Shown here: positions 1 to 7,727 of the stretch, piece after piece | How the letters are laid out: every line of letters starts with the position of its first letter | How positions within the stretch are numbered: position 1 is the first letter of the stretch | DNA from: Actinomycetota bacterium | GTDB taxonomy: Bacteria; Actinomycetota; Thermoleophilia; Gaiellales; Gaiellaceae | Length of the DNA: 53,766 nt | Direction of reading: 5' to 3' | Assembly: GCA_003132665.1 (NCBI GenBank) | Contig: PKYN01000015.1 | Span: 1-53,766 of the forward strand | Position numbers and translations under genes: made by a program | Notes under the pieces: model-generated | Told to the model about the DNA's origin: nothing | The model's input: the letters and a program-made list of their open reading frames with translations, nothing else | Database searches by the model: none

Positions 1-2
1 TG

Positions 3-41
3 CTGGCCAAGATCCAGCAGCAGGCACAGGCGAAGGCCTAG
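3..41 (+). CDS. C-terminal end of an upstream gene (partial)
   Basis: The window opens inside a reading frame that runs CTG GCC AAG ATC to a TAG at 39-41. It encodes the tail LAKIQQQAQAKA, rich in Gln, Ala and Lys. A strong stem-loop begins 22 bases after the stop, as expected for a gene end. Too little is visible to name a family. Confidence 0.5.
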   Translation: MAKIQQQAQAKA

Positions 42-62
42 CCGTCTTCGATACCTATCGGA

Positions 63-112
63 TAGAAATCGCCGCCGGCCTATTGCAGCGTCTCGGCCGG
101 CGGCGGTTTCTA
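63..112 (+). terminator. Long hairpin terminator after the truncated first gene
   Basis: Positions 63-80 pair with 95-112 over 18 bp with one G-U wobble, around a 14-nt loop. The arms carry a TAGAAA/TTTCTA end and a GC-rich core, so A and T tracts sit inside the stem, as in bidirectional terminators. It lies 21 bases after the TAG at 39-41. The 175 bases from here to the next gene show no clear promoter. Confidence 0.6.
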
Positions 113-287
113 TGAGCCGAATCGACGTTCTCGGCGTAGGTACCATGGACAGGCTCTCCTCGCACACACACTGACCGTGAGCACTCAGAGAGCGACCCTT
201 TACGGGCGCGGCGCAGACGAGATTCCATGTTTCGCCGGCGCGGCCGGAGAGCTCTGCAAGAATTGAAGAGAGAGTAAGGAGCGAAAG

Positions 288-3017
288 ATGTCAGAGAGCG
301 CTGATAGCGCTGTCTCCTCGACGGAGGCGCAGCTCGAATCCGCGAACGAACTGAATGAAAGAGCGCACGCACGCGAGCTGCTCTCAGGCCCAACCGACGT
401 CATCCTTCGCGATGGCAGCACCGTTCGGCTGCGGCCGCCACTGGCGGAAGAGGTCAATCCGGTCGTCGAGTTCCTTCGCAACCTCTCACCCGAGAGCTAC
501 ACCCAGCGCTTCCACGGCCGCGCCTCGATCGACGCCTCGCTGCTCGAGGGAATGGTCGACTGCGACTGGCTCGAGCAGGGCGCGCTGATCGCCACACGCG
601 CGGGCGCCGAGGGCGAAGAGGTCGTCGCTCTCGGCAGCTACGACCGCCTGCGCCAGCGCGACCGAGCCGAGGTCTCCTTCGTCGTCGCCGACCACCTTCA
701 GGGTCACGGTCTCGGCACCCAGGTCTTCAACCAGCTCGTCGCGCGCGCGGCGGCAGTGGGCATTCGCAGCTTCGTCGCTCTGGTCAAGGCCGACAACATG
801 AAGGCGCTCGAGATGCTTTCTCTGAGCGGCTTCGCCCTCCACCGCGAGCTCGACAGCGGCATCGTCGAGATGGAGATCTCGCTCGAGCCGACCGAGCATC
901 TGCTCGAGTGGGTCGGGGCGAGAGATCATGAGGCGGTCGTCACATCGCTTCGGCCCTTCTTCCTTCCTCGTAGCGTGGCCATCATCGGCGCCTCGGCGCG
1001 GGAAGGATCGGTCGGCGGCGACCTGTTCCGGAACATCCTGCACGCCGGCTTCAAGGGCGTCGTCTATCCGGTCAACTCCTCCGCCACCCCGGTCGCGGGC
1101 GTTCGCGCCTACCGATCGGTCGACGAGATCGAGGACTCGATCGACCTGGCCGTCGTCTGCACGCCGGCGCGGGTCGTGCTCGACGTTGTCGACGACGCGC
1201 TGCGCAAGGGCGTTCGCGCCATCGCCGTCATCTCCGCGGGCTTCGCCGAGGTCGGCGTCGACGGGCAGGACCTGCAAGAAGAGCTGCTGGCGCTCGTGCG
1301 CATGCACGGCGGCCGCCTGCTCGGTCCGAACATCCTCGGGCTCTCTTCCGCCGCTACCAGCCTCAACGCCACCATCGGCGCCGTCGAGCCTCCCCTGGGA
1401 AGGCTGGCGCTCTCCTCGCAGAGTGGCGCGCTCGGCGTCGCGCTGCTCGATGCGGCGCGCGCCCGCGGTATCGGGGTCTCGGCCTTCGTCTCAGTCGGCA
1501 ACACGGCCGACGTCTCGCCCAACGACCTGCTCGAGTGGTGGGAAGACGACAAGACGACCGACCTCATCCTGCTCTACCTGGAGTCCTTCGGAAACCCGAA
1601 GAAGTTCGCCCGCATCGCCCGTCGCGTGGCCCGGCAGAAGCCGATCCTGGCTCTGAAGAGCGGGCGTTCCACCGCCGGCATTCGCGCCGCCAGCTCGCAC
1701 ACCGCGGCGCTGGCCAACTCCGAGACGGCCACCACGGCGCTCTTCCACCAGGCCGGCGTGATCCGCGCCGAGACCTTCGCCGAGCTGCTCGAGACGGCCC
1801 GCCTGATTGCCGGTCAGCCACTTCCCGCCGGCAACAGGGTTGCGATCGTGACCAACGCCGGCGGCCTGGCCGTGGTCTGCGCCGACGCCTGCGAGGCGGC
1901 CGGCCTGACCCTGCCCGAGCTGACCGAGGAGAGCCAGCAGAAGCTGCGCGAACTGCTCGCCGCCGAGGCGACCGTCCGCAACCCGGTCGATATGCTCGGG
2001 ACGGCGACCGGAGAGGTCTTCGCCAAGGCGATCCGAATCGCGCTCGCCGATGCCCGTGTCGACGCCGTGATCGTGATGACGATCCCGATGGTCAGCGTCA
2101 AGACCGAGCGCATCGTCGAGGCGATCGAGCAGGTGCTGGCCGAGGACAAGCCGACCAAGCCGATCATCCCGGTCTTCGCCGGCAGTCCCGACCGTGTCTT
2201 CGGCTCGCTTTCCGTCTCCTTCAACTTTCCCGAGTCGGCCGCGCACGCGCTCGGACATGCCGCCAGGCGCGGCGAGTGGCTGCGCCGTCCTCTCGGTACC
2301 GTGCCGGAGCTCGAGGGCATCGACTTCGACACCGCCGCGGCCGTTGTCGGCAAGGCGCTCGCCCGCGACGACGACGGCTGGCTGCACGCCGACGAGATCG
2401 AGCAGCTGCTCGGCGCCTACGGCATCCCCTTCGTCAAGCAACACGTCGCCGTCAGCCGCGAGGAAGCGCTGGCAACCGCCAACGAGTTCGGCTATCCGGT
2501 CGTCGTCAAGGCGGCCGAGGCGGGGTTACACAAGAGCGACAAGGGCCTCGTCGCGCTGGGTATCTCGGACGACGAGGAGCTCGAGCAGACGCTCGAGCGA
2601 ATCGGCCTGCCGGCTCTGATTCAGCAGCAGGTGGACGGGAAGATCGAGTTGCTTGCCGGCGTCGTCGAGGACACGCTGTTCGGACCTCTGGTGGGACTCG
2701 GGCCCGGCGGCGTGTTCGCCGAGCTGATCGCGGGCACGACGTATCGGATCGCGCCGATCACCACCCGCGACGCCGAAGAGCTGGTCTCGAGCGACCGCAC
2801 CAATCGCCTGGTTGACGGTTTCCGCGGCGCGCCGCCGGCCGATCGCGGCGCGCTGATCGACCTCATGCTGCGCCTCTCGAAGCTGTCCATCGACCGGCCC
2901 GAGATCGTGGAACTCGATCTCAACCCGCTGTTCGCGCTGCCCGAGGGCTATCTCCCTGTTGACGCGCGAATCCGCGTCGAGCCGGTACGCGAAGGCCCGC
3001 CGCTCAAGGGTTGGTGA
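288..3017 (+). CDS. GNAT acetyltransferase fused to NDP-forming acyl-CoA synthetase (Pat-like)
   Basis: 909-aa fusion. Residues about 38-200 are a GNAT domain with the acetyl-CoA loop QGHGLG. About 225-350 is a CoA-binding Rossmann domain (SVAIIGASAREGSVGG). A succinyl-CoA-ligase-like part follows, with the SSHTAALA motif where NDP-forming acetyl-CoA synthetases carry the phosphorylated His. The C-terminus, from about 700, is ATP-grasp (PVVVKA...HKSDKG). Family knowledge: proteins with GNAT placed N-terminally to such a domain include protein lysine acetyltransferases that control acyl-CoA synthetases. The ligase half may be catalytic or only a sensor; the retained His favours at least partial function. 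The ATG at 288 has an AAGGAG at 275-280. A hairpin terminator follows directly, so it is probably monocistronic. Confidence 0.88.
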   Translation: MSESADSAVSSTEAQLESANELNERAHARELLSGPTDVILRDGSTVRLRPPLAEEVNPVVEFLRNLSPESYTQRFHGRASIDASLLEGMVDCDWLEQGALIATRAGAEGEEVVALGSYDRLRQRDRAEVSFVVADHLQGHGLGTQVFNQLVARAAAVGIRSFVALVKADNMKALEMLSLSGFALHRELDSGIVEMEISLEPTEHLLEWVGARDHEAVVTSLRPFFLPRSVAIIGASAREGSVGGDLFRNILHAGFKGVVYPVNSSATPVAGVRAYRSVDEIEDSIDLAVVCTPARVVLDVVDDALRKGVRAIAVISAGFAEVGVDGQDLQEELLALVRMHGGRLLGPNILGLSSAATSLNATIGAVEPPLGRLALSSQSGALGVALLDAARARGIGVSAFVSVGNTADVSPNDLLEWWEDDKTTDLILLYLESFGNPKKFARIARRVARQKPILALKSGRSTAGIRAASSHTAALANSETATTALFHQAGVIRAETFAELLETARLIAGQPLPAGNRVAIVTNAGGLAVVCADACEAAGLTLPELTEESQQKLRELLAAEATVRNPVDMLGTATGEVFAKAIRIALADARVDAVIVMTIPMVSVKTERIVEAIEQVLAEDKPTKPIIPVFAGSPDRVFGSLSVSFNFPESAAHALGHAARRGEWLRRPLGTVPELEGIDFDTAAAVVGKALARDDDGWLHADEIEQLLGAYGIPFVKQHVAVSREEALATANEFGYPVVVKAAEAGLHKSDKGLVALGISDDEELEQTLERIGLPALIQQQVDGKIELLAGVVEDTLFGPLVGLGPGGVFAELIAGTTYRIAPITTRDAEELVSSDRTNRLVDGFRGAPPADRGALIDLMLRLSKLSIDRPEIVELDLNPLFALPEGYLPVDARIRVEPVREGPPLKGW

Positions 3018-3022
3018 CCCTT

Positions 3023-3085
3023 CCGACGAAAATCTTCGATTTTCGTCGGCGGCGAACAGAGCGATAAACCGCGCTTTTAGCGCGG
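3023..3085 (+). terminator. Two consecutive terminator hairpins
   Basis: The first hairpin, 3023-3034 with 3038-3049, is a perfect 12-bp stem with a TTC loop. Its arms contain an AAAA and a TTTT tract. The second, 3069-3075 with 3079-3085, is a 7-bp GC stem with a TTT loop. Both lie just after the TGA at 3015-3017. Confidence 0.65.
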
Positions 3086-3154
3086 ATTCCTCGCCTGCTC
3101 CTAGACGCGTGGTCGGCTGGCCGTAAGATCGGCAAGAGTCTGATCAACTCCGCC

Positions 3155-3183
3155 GCCGCAGCCGACACATGTGCGGCTGCGGC
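3155..3183. repeat. REP-like intergenic hairpin, copy 1
   Basis: Arm GCCGCAGCCG (3155-3164) pairs over 10 bp with CGGCTGCGGC (3174-3183). The loop ACACATGTG is itself nearly palindromic. The same arms recur at 20104-20130 and, degenerate, at 32077-32103, always between genes. Copies 1 and 3 also share CGCGAACACTG 30-40 bases downstream (here near 3213). Confidence 0.6.
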
Positions 3184-3323
3184 TCGCTGCGGCGATCCCC
3201 CGGAACATACGTCGCGAACACTGACCCCGATTCAATTGACTAGCCGGCTTGCGTAGTTTCTCCTCATCGCCAATCAGCAGCGCGGACGATGGGCGAGCTT
3301 GCCGCAAAGGTGACAATCACGGC

Positions 3324-3638
3324 GTGGACAGCTACGGAGTCGTCTGGCAGGAAACCGGGAGCGCGCTTGTCGCTGGGAAGCTGGAGCTCGATTGCGACCG
3401 GCTACGGCTCGAGGGAAGCGACTGCGATCACCTGACCGTATGCGTTCTCGCCTATCGCGATCTGGCGACGGTCCGTATCAACCGCGACCTCGCCGATCGG
3501 CTCGACGGTAGGCCCACGCTGCTGCTCGAGCGCTCGAACGGCGACACGATTCGTATCGCCTCGCTGGCCCAGGCCGGAATCGTGTCCGAGATCGCCGAAC
3601 GGCTGGCGGCGCTCGAGCTTGGCTCGCGCACGGCCTGA
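3324..3638 (+). CDS. Small hypothetical protein (104 aa)
   Basis: I do not recognise the family. The frame is open from a TTG at 3249, but the protein-like part starts at the GTG at 3324 (DSYGVVWQETGSALVAG). An AAAGG lies 13 bases upstream, which is a weak ribosome site. The predicted protein is soluble and beta-rich in its first half, with acidic loops and a single Cys pair (residues about 24 and 35), and ends in a short amphipathic helix. The pattern of alternating hydrophobic residues (GKLELDCDRLRLEG, LTVCVLAYRDLATVRI) resembles small PH-like or beta-sandwich folds, but this is inference. It is convergent with the response regulator at 3752. The upstream 300 bases hold only hairpins and the repeat. 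Confidence 0.6.
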   Translation: MDSYGVVWQETGSALVAGKLELDCDRLRLEGSDCDHLTVCVLAYRDLATVRINRDLADRLDGRPTLLLERSNGDTIRIASLAQAGIVSEIAERLAALELGSRTA

Positions 3639-3703
3639 CTCGTTACAAACGCCGCCGCGACCGGCATGACGGGCGCGGCTAACTACGGCTCTCCTCCGGG
3701 CTC

Positions 3704-3748
3704 CCGCGAAAAGTCGTCATGCCCGCGCAGCGGGCGGACTTTTTGCGG
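3704..3748 (-). terminator. Nested hairpin terminator between convergent genes
   Basis: Outer stem 3704-3715/3737-3748 (arm CCGCGAAAAGTC) is 12 bp with one wobble. It encloses an inner GC hairpin 3721-3726/3730-3735. It ends four bases from the stop of the minus-strand response regulator. The same outer arms occur downstream of the minus-strand glnA at 32194-32236. T tracts on both strands suit the convergent position. Confidence 0.65.
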
Positions 3749-3751
3749 CTA

Positions 3752-4414
3752 TCAGACTGAGTCGTCTTCGCCGCGGCGCGCCTTGTCGAGCAGTCCACGC
3801 TTGAGCGCGTAGCGAACGAGCTCGGCACGGGTACTCAGGCGAAGCTTCTGCATGATGTGAGCCCGGTGCGTCTCGGCGGTGCGCACCGAGATGTAGAGCT
3901 TCTTTGCGATCTCCTGGTTGGTATGCCCGAGGGCGAGCAGGCGAAGTACCTCGCGCTCCCTCTCGGAGAGCGGATCCAGCTCGGCCTCAGCACGTGCCTT
4001 TGCCTCGGCCTCGATCAGGCGCGCACCGAGCTCGGGGTGGACGTAGCGGCCGCCGCGGGCAACCTCGCGCACCGCGTTGATCAGCTCCGCGCCCGCCGCC
4101 TCCTTGAGAACATACCCGCTCGCCCCGGCCGCGAAAGCTTCGCGCACATAGCTCGGATCGTCCTGCATCGAGAGCACCAGCACCTTCGACGAGGGCGACT
4201 CCTTGAGCAGCTCCGGCGTCACCTCGATGCCGCTCTTTCCGGGCATCACGACGTCGACCAGGATCACGTCGGGCTTGCGCGAGCGAGCCTCGAACACGGC
4301 CTCGCGCCCGTCGCCCGCCTCGCCGACGGTCTCGATGTCGGTCGCCGAGTCGAGCACATGGCGCAGCCCGGCTCGCACGACCGCATGGTCGTCGACGATC
4401 AGGACGCGGATCAT
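3752..4414 (-). CDS. NarL/LiaR-family response regulator
   Basis: 220 aa. The N-terminal receiver has the acidic pair in VDDH, the phospho-acceptor Asp54 (ILVDVVMPGKSG) and the conserved Lys of YVLKEA. The C-terminus, about 145-210, is a LuxR-type helix-turn-helix (LSEREREVLRLLALGHTNQEIAKKL, then VRTAETHRAHIMQKL). It is a DNA-binding output protein acting with the histidine kinase encoded just upstream. The kinase stop and this ATG overlap as ATGA (4411-4414), so the two are translationally coupled. The target genes are not evident. Confidence 0.93.
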   Translation of the reverse strand: MIRVLIVDDHAVVRAGLRHVLDSATDIETVGEAGDGREAVFEARSRKPDVILVDVVMPGKSGIEVTPELLKESPSSKVLVLSMQDDPSYVREAFAAGASGYVLKEAAGAELINAVREVARGGRYVHPELGARLIEAEAKARAEAELDPLSEREREVLRLLALGHTNQEIAKKLYISVRTAETHRAHIMQKLRLSTRAELVRYALKRGLLDKARRGEDDSV

Positions 4415-5463
4415 CTGAGCGGAACCTCCGCCACGATGGTCGTACCCGCACCTTCGCTCGACTCGATCTGCAGTCGTCCGTCCAGCAGCGCCACGCGTTC
4501 CTCCATTCCCATCAAACCAAGACCCTCATCGCGACCGGCTCCGGCGTCGAAGCCACGTCCGTCGTCTTCGATGACAGCGATCACACTACCGCTCTTGCGC
4601 GTGACGAGGACGCTGACCGAGCTGGCACGCGCGTGCTTGACCACGTTGGTGAGCGACTCCTGGACGATGCGGTAGAGCGCCGTCTCGATCTCGCTCGGGA
4701 GCCGCTTGTCGTCGAGGAAGGACTCGACTTCCACGCGGATCCCGGTCTGCTCGCTGAAGCCGGTCGCCAATCTCTTCAGCGCCGGAAGGAGCCCGAAGTC
4801 GTCGAGCGCCTTGGGGCGTAACTCCACCGCAAGGCGACGAACATCCTGGAGCGCTTGCGTGACGATCGTGCGCAGGCGCTCTGCTTCGGCGACCGCGCGC
4901 TCGGCGTCGGCCGCCTCGACGATCGACTGCAATCCGAGCAGCACCGAAGTCAGGGTCTGGGCAGTCTCGTCGTGGAGCTCGCGCGAGAGGCGGCGTCGCT
5001 CGAGCTCTTGTGCGGCGACGACCCGTCTGAGCGCGTCCCGGGCGACCCGCTCGGACATCTCGATCGCCACCGCAGCCTGGGTCGTCAGGGCGCGCAGGAG
5101 CTCCTCGTCCTCGGCCGTGAAGAACTGGTCGTTTCGCTTGGCGGCGAGATAGAGATGAGCGAACGGCTTTCCTCGAATCAGAATCGGCTCGCGCAGCGTT
5201 CCGGGGCCATGAAGGATCTCACCAGTCACTTCTCGCGAGCTCGGGTCGATTCCGAAGCCGACCAGACGGCCGCTCTCGCCGCCGGTTCCGGTGGCGAGCT
5301 CGAGCAACGCCTGGCGCGCGCCCGTCAAGGCCGCCGCCGACTCGACCACGCGCTCGAGCACTCGTTCCAGCGACGACTCGGAGTTGAGCGCTATGCCCGT
5401 GGCGACCAGCGCTCGCAGGCGATCCTGACTCAGGTGCTCGAAATCCGGTATCACGCGCTCCAT
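4411..5463 (-). CDS. GAF-domain sensor histidine kinase (HisKA_3)
   Basis: 350 aa from the ATG at 5463; the open frame runs further upstream without protein-like sequence. A GAF-like domain occupies about residues 15-160 (LERVLERVVESAAALTGARQALLEL; TTQAAVAIEMSERV). A HisKA_3 dimerisation/phosphoacceptor helix follows with ERRRLSRELHDETAQTL, then a HATPase_c domain with the N-box IVQESLTNVVKHA and the G-box DDGRGFD. No membrane segment is present, so it is a cytosolic sensor of an unknown, possibly redox or small-molecule, signal. It is coupled to the NarL-type regulator by a 4-base overlap. The gene is divergent from the DsbA-like operon with a 150-base gap. Confidence 0.9.
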   Translation of the reverse strand: MERVIPDFEHLSQDRLRALVATGIALNSESSLERVLERVVESAAALTGARQALLELATGTGGESGRLVGFGIDPSSREVTGEILHGPGTLREPILIRGKPFAHLYLAAKRNDQFFTAEDEELLRALTTQAAVAIEMSERVARDALRRVVAAQELERRRLSRELHDETAQTLTSVLLGLQSIVEAADAERAVAEAERLRTIVTQALQDVRRLAVELRPKALDDFGLLPALKRLATGFSEQTGIRVEVESFLDDKRLPSEIETALYRIVQESLTNVVKHARASSVSVLVTRKSGSVIAVIEDDGRGFDAGAGRDEGLGLMGMEERVALLDGRLQIESSEGAGTTIVAEVPLR

Positions 5464-5613
5464 TATCGCCACAGTGGGGCTTCGCCCCGCCGGGGGGTCC
5501 GCGTTTCCGAGTTTCGACCGGTCGCGCACCACCTTGCGCCCCAACCGCCGCTCGCGTCGAATACTCTTTGCGAACGGATAGGGGTGTACGTTGGCGAATC
5601 GAGGAGGAATACG

Positions 5614-6348
5614 GTGAGGCGCGACAGCAGACTGGCACCAGTCTTGGCAATTGTCGGCGGAGCGATCGTCTTGGTGGTCGCGCTTGTCGTGGCGAGTCAG
5701 CTCAACAACGGCTCGAAGAAATCCAGCGCCGGCAACATCGCGACCGACTCGATCGCGGAGATGCTGAGCGGCATTCCTCAGAAGGGAATCGAGCTCGGTA
5801 ATCCCAACGCCAAGCTGACTCTGGTCGAGTTCTCCGACCCGCAATGCCCGTTCTGCGGCGAGTGGGCTCGAAACACCCTCCCCCCTCTCGTGCAGGCCTA
5901 CGTTCGCACCGGCAAGCTTCGAATCGAGTACCGGGGTCTCGACTTCCTCGACCAGAACTTCGGCACGACGGATTCCGAGCGCATGCTCAAGCTCGCGCTC
6001 GCCGCGGGATTTCAGAACCAGCTCTGGAACGTGGTCGAGCTCGAGTTCGAGAATCAGGGGGCCGAGGGCAGCGGTTATGCCACTGACGCTTTTATCAGAG
6101 GAATCGCCGAGGCCGTCGGGACGAAGAGCTTCGATGCAAACAAGGCTTTAGCGGCCGCCAAAACGAATGCGGTGGTGCCGATGATCAATACGGCGCAGAA
6201 GCTCGCGGAGACGAAGGTCGGAAAGAGTATCTCGACTCCCACCTTCCTCATCGAGCGCACAGGCTCATCGAAGGTCGAGAAGACGATCGTCGGTGCCCAA
6301 CCTCTCTCAACCTTCACCACGGCCATCGACGCCCTGCTGAAGAAATGA
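5614..6348 (+). CDS. Membrane-anchored DsbA-like thiol oxidoreductase
   Basis: 244 aa. A single N-terminal membrane segment (about residues 9-28) is followed by a thioredoxin-fold DsbA domain with active-site CPFC at 78-81 and the cis-Pro region STPTFLIER near the end. It should act outside the membrane, forming or isomerising disulfides in exported proteins. The GTG at 5614 is chosen because GAGGAGGAA lies at 5601-5609 and the membrane anchor starts there; the longer open frame upstream is antisense to the kinase. It overlaps the VKOR gene by 4 bases (ATGA), and VKOR is the expected partner that reoxidises it. Confidence 0.92.
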   Translation: MRRDSRLAPVLAIVGGAIVLVVALVVASQLNNGSKKSSAGNIATDSIAEMLSGIPQKGIELGNPNAKLTLVEFSDPQCPFCGEWARNTLPPLVQAYVRTGKLRIEYRGLDFLDQNFGTTDSERMLKLALAAGFQNQLWNVVELEFENQGAEGSGYATDAFIRGIAEAVGTKSFDANKALAAAKTNAVVPMINTAQKLAETKVGKSISTPTFLIERTGSSKVEKTIVGAQPLSTFTTAIDALLKK

Positions 6349-6773
6349 CCGAGCGCCTCCTGCGCTGGGCGGTCGCCGCGCTCGCTCTGATCGGGGCGGG
6401 CATCGCCGGCTATCTCACCTACACGCACTTCAAGGGGAGCCCCCCGGTCTGCCTGACGGGTGGTTGCGAGGTGGTTCAGAACTCGCGCTGGTCGAAGCTG
6501 TTCGGGGTACCTGTCGCTCTGCTTGGGCTGCTCACCTACCTGGGCATCATCGCGAGCACGCTGATCCGCCATCCTCTGGCGAAACAGGCCGGGGCGATGC
6601 TCGCGCTGGTCGCGCTCGGCTTCAATGCCTACCTGTTCTACATCCAGGAGCATGAGATCGGCCGCTACTGCACCTGGTGCGTCTCGAACGAGATCGTCTC
6701 GCTGATACTCGCCCCGGTTGCAGTTGCCTGGCTACTTTCCTCGGGCGACACCAGCCAGCGCGTGGCCACGTGA
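6345..6773 (+). CDS. VKOR-family quinone-dependent disulfide generator
   Basis: 142 aa with about four membrane helices. The loop pair Cys36/Cys41 (VCLTGGC) and the active-site CTWC at 109-112 are both present, the full set needed to pass electrons from DsbA to quinone. Bacterial VKOR replaces DsbB in actinobacteria. The length matches single-domain VKOR without a fused thioredoxin, consistent with the separate DsbA-like protein just upstream. Both ends overlap neighbours: ATGA with the DsbA gene and GTGA with the epimerase gene, so the three are one transcript. Confidence 0.93.
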   Translation: MTERLLRWAVAALALIGAGIAGYLTYTHFKGSPPVCLTGGCEVVQNSRWSKLFGVPVALLGLLTYLGIIASTLIRHPLAKQAGAMLALVALGFNAYLFYIQEHEIGRYCTWCVSNEIVSLILAPVAVAWLLSSGDTSQRVAT

Positions 6774-7717
6774 TCTGCGTCACCGGTGCGACCGGTTTTC
6801 TCGGCTCGGAGCTGGTGCGGATTCTCAGCGAGCGAGGCGAGCAGGTGCGGGCGCTGGGGCGCGACGAGCGAGCGCTCGGCAAGCTGGCGTCGCTCGGGGC
6901 AGAGACGGTGTGCGTCTCGATGGACGACAGCGAGGGCCTGCGTAAGGGGGCCGGCGGTTGCGAGCTCGTCTACCACGTGGCGGGGCTGGTCGCGCACGAG
7001 TCGCGCGATCGCAAGCGCCTGATGGCGACCAACGCCGAGGGCACGCGCAGGCTGCTCGAGCTGATCGATCCCGCCGCCCGCTTCGTGCATGTGGCAAGCG
7101 TCGCGACGCTCGGGCCCGGCTCGGGCCCGGATGACCTGATCAGCGAGACGCACACGCCGCCCTCCGACGCCGACTCGATGCCCTACTCCGCGAGCAAGAT
7201 CGCAGGAGAGCGCTACGCGCTCGAAGCGGCGCGGGCCGGGCGCGATGTCGTCATCGCCAACCCCAGCTACATCATCGGACCGAACGACAGTCGCGGGGGC
7301 ACGACCTGGCCGATTCGCTCATACCTGCGCGGGCGCCTTCGCTTCATCGTCGATGGGGGCCTGTGTCTGGTGGATGTGCGCGACACCGCGCTGGGCCTGA
7401 TCGCGGCCGCCGAGCGCGGGAAAGCCGGCGAGCGCTACGTTCTTGCCAATCGCGACGGAAACCTGAGCCACGCGGAGTTCTTCGCCCGCATCGGCGAGAT
7501 CGCCGGGCGCAAGCGGCGCCAGCTGAAAGTTCCGGCGAAGTTCGCCGTTGCTCTCACCACTTTGTTTCCCTGGCCTGTCTCCGCGGGCTACGCGCGCGTC
7601 GCCGCTCGCTGGTGGTACGCCGACCAAGCCAAAGCCGAACGCGAGCTGGGCTTTACGCCGCGTGCCGTCGACGAGACGCTCGGCGACACGACTCGCTACG
7701 TGCTCGACTCGCTTTAG
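6770..7717 (+). CDS. NAD-dependent epimerase/dehydratase (extended SDR)
   Basis: 315 aa from the GTG at 6770, which overlaps the VKOR stop. The Rossmann motif is VTGATGFLGSELV, and the catalytic YxxxK pair is Tyr139/Lys143 (PYSASKIAGERY). A substrate-binding C-terminal part follows (NPSYIIGPND; VDVRDTALG). Similar actinobacterial proteins act on sugar nucleotides, sterol-like or isoprenoid substrates; the substrate cannot be told here. Its coupling to a disulfide-forming pair is unusual and could reflect shared expression rather than shared chemistry. The open frame upstream of 6770 is inside VKOR and is rejected. Confidence 0.85.
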   Translation: MICVTGATGFLGSELVRILSERGEQVRALGRDERALGKLASLGAETVCVSMDDSEGLRKGAGGCELVYHVAGLVAHESRDRKRLMATNAEGTRRLLELIDPAARFVHVASVATLGPGSGPDDLISETHTPPSDADSMPYSASKIAGERYALEAARAGRDVVIANPSYIIGPNDSRGGTTWPIRSYLRGRLRFIVDGGLCLVDVRDTALGLIAAAERGKAGERYVLANRDGNLSHAEFFARIGEIAGRKRRQLKVPAKFAVALTTLFPWPVSAGYARVAARWWYADQAKAERELGFTPRAVDETLGDTTRYVLDSL

Positions 7718-7727
7718 GCCTTGGCGA

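Noticed and set aside
4855..5613. Upstream part of the frame leading into the DsbA-like protein
   Set aside because: It is antisense to the histidine kinase. A strong ribosome site and the membrane anchor mark the start at 5614.
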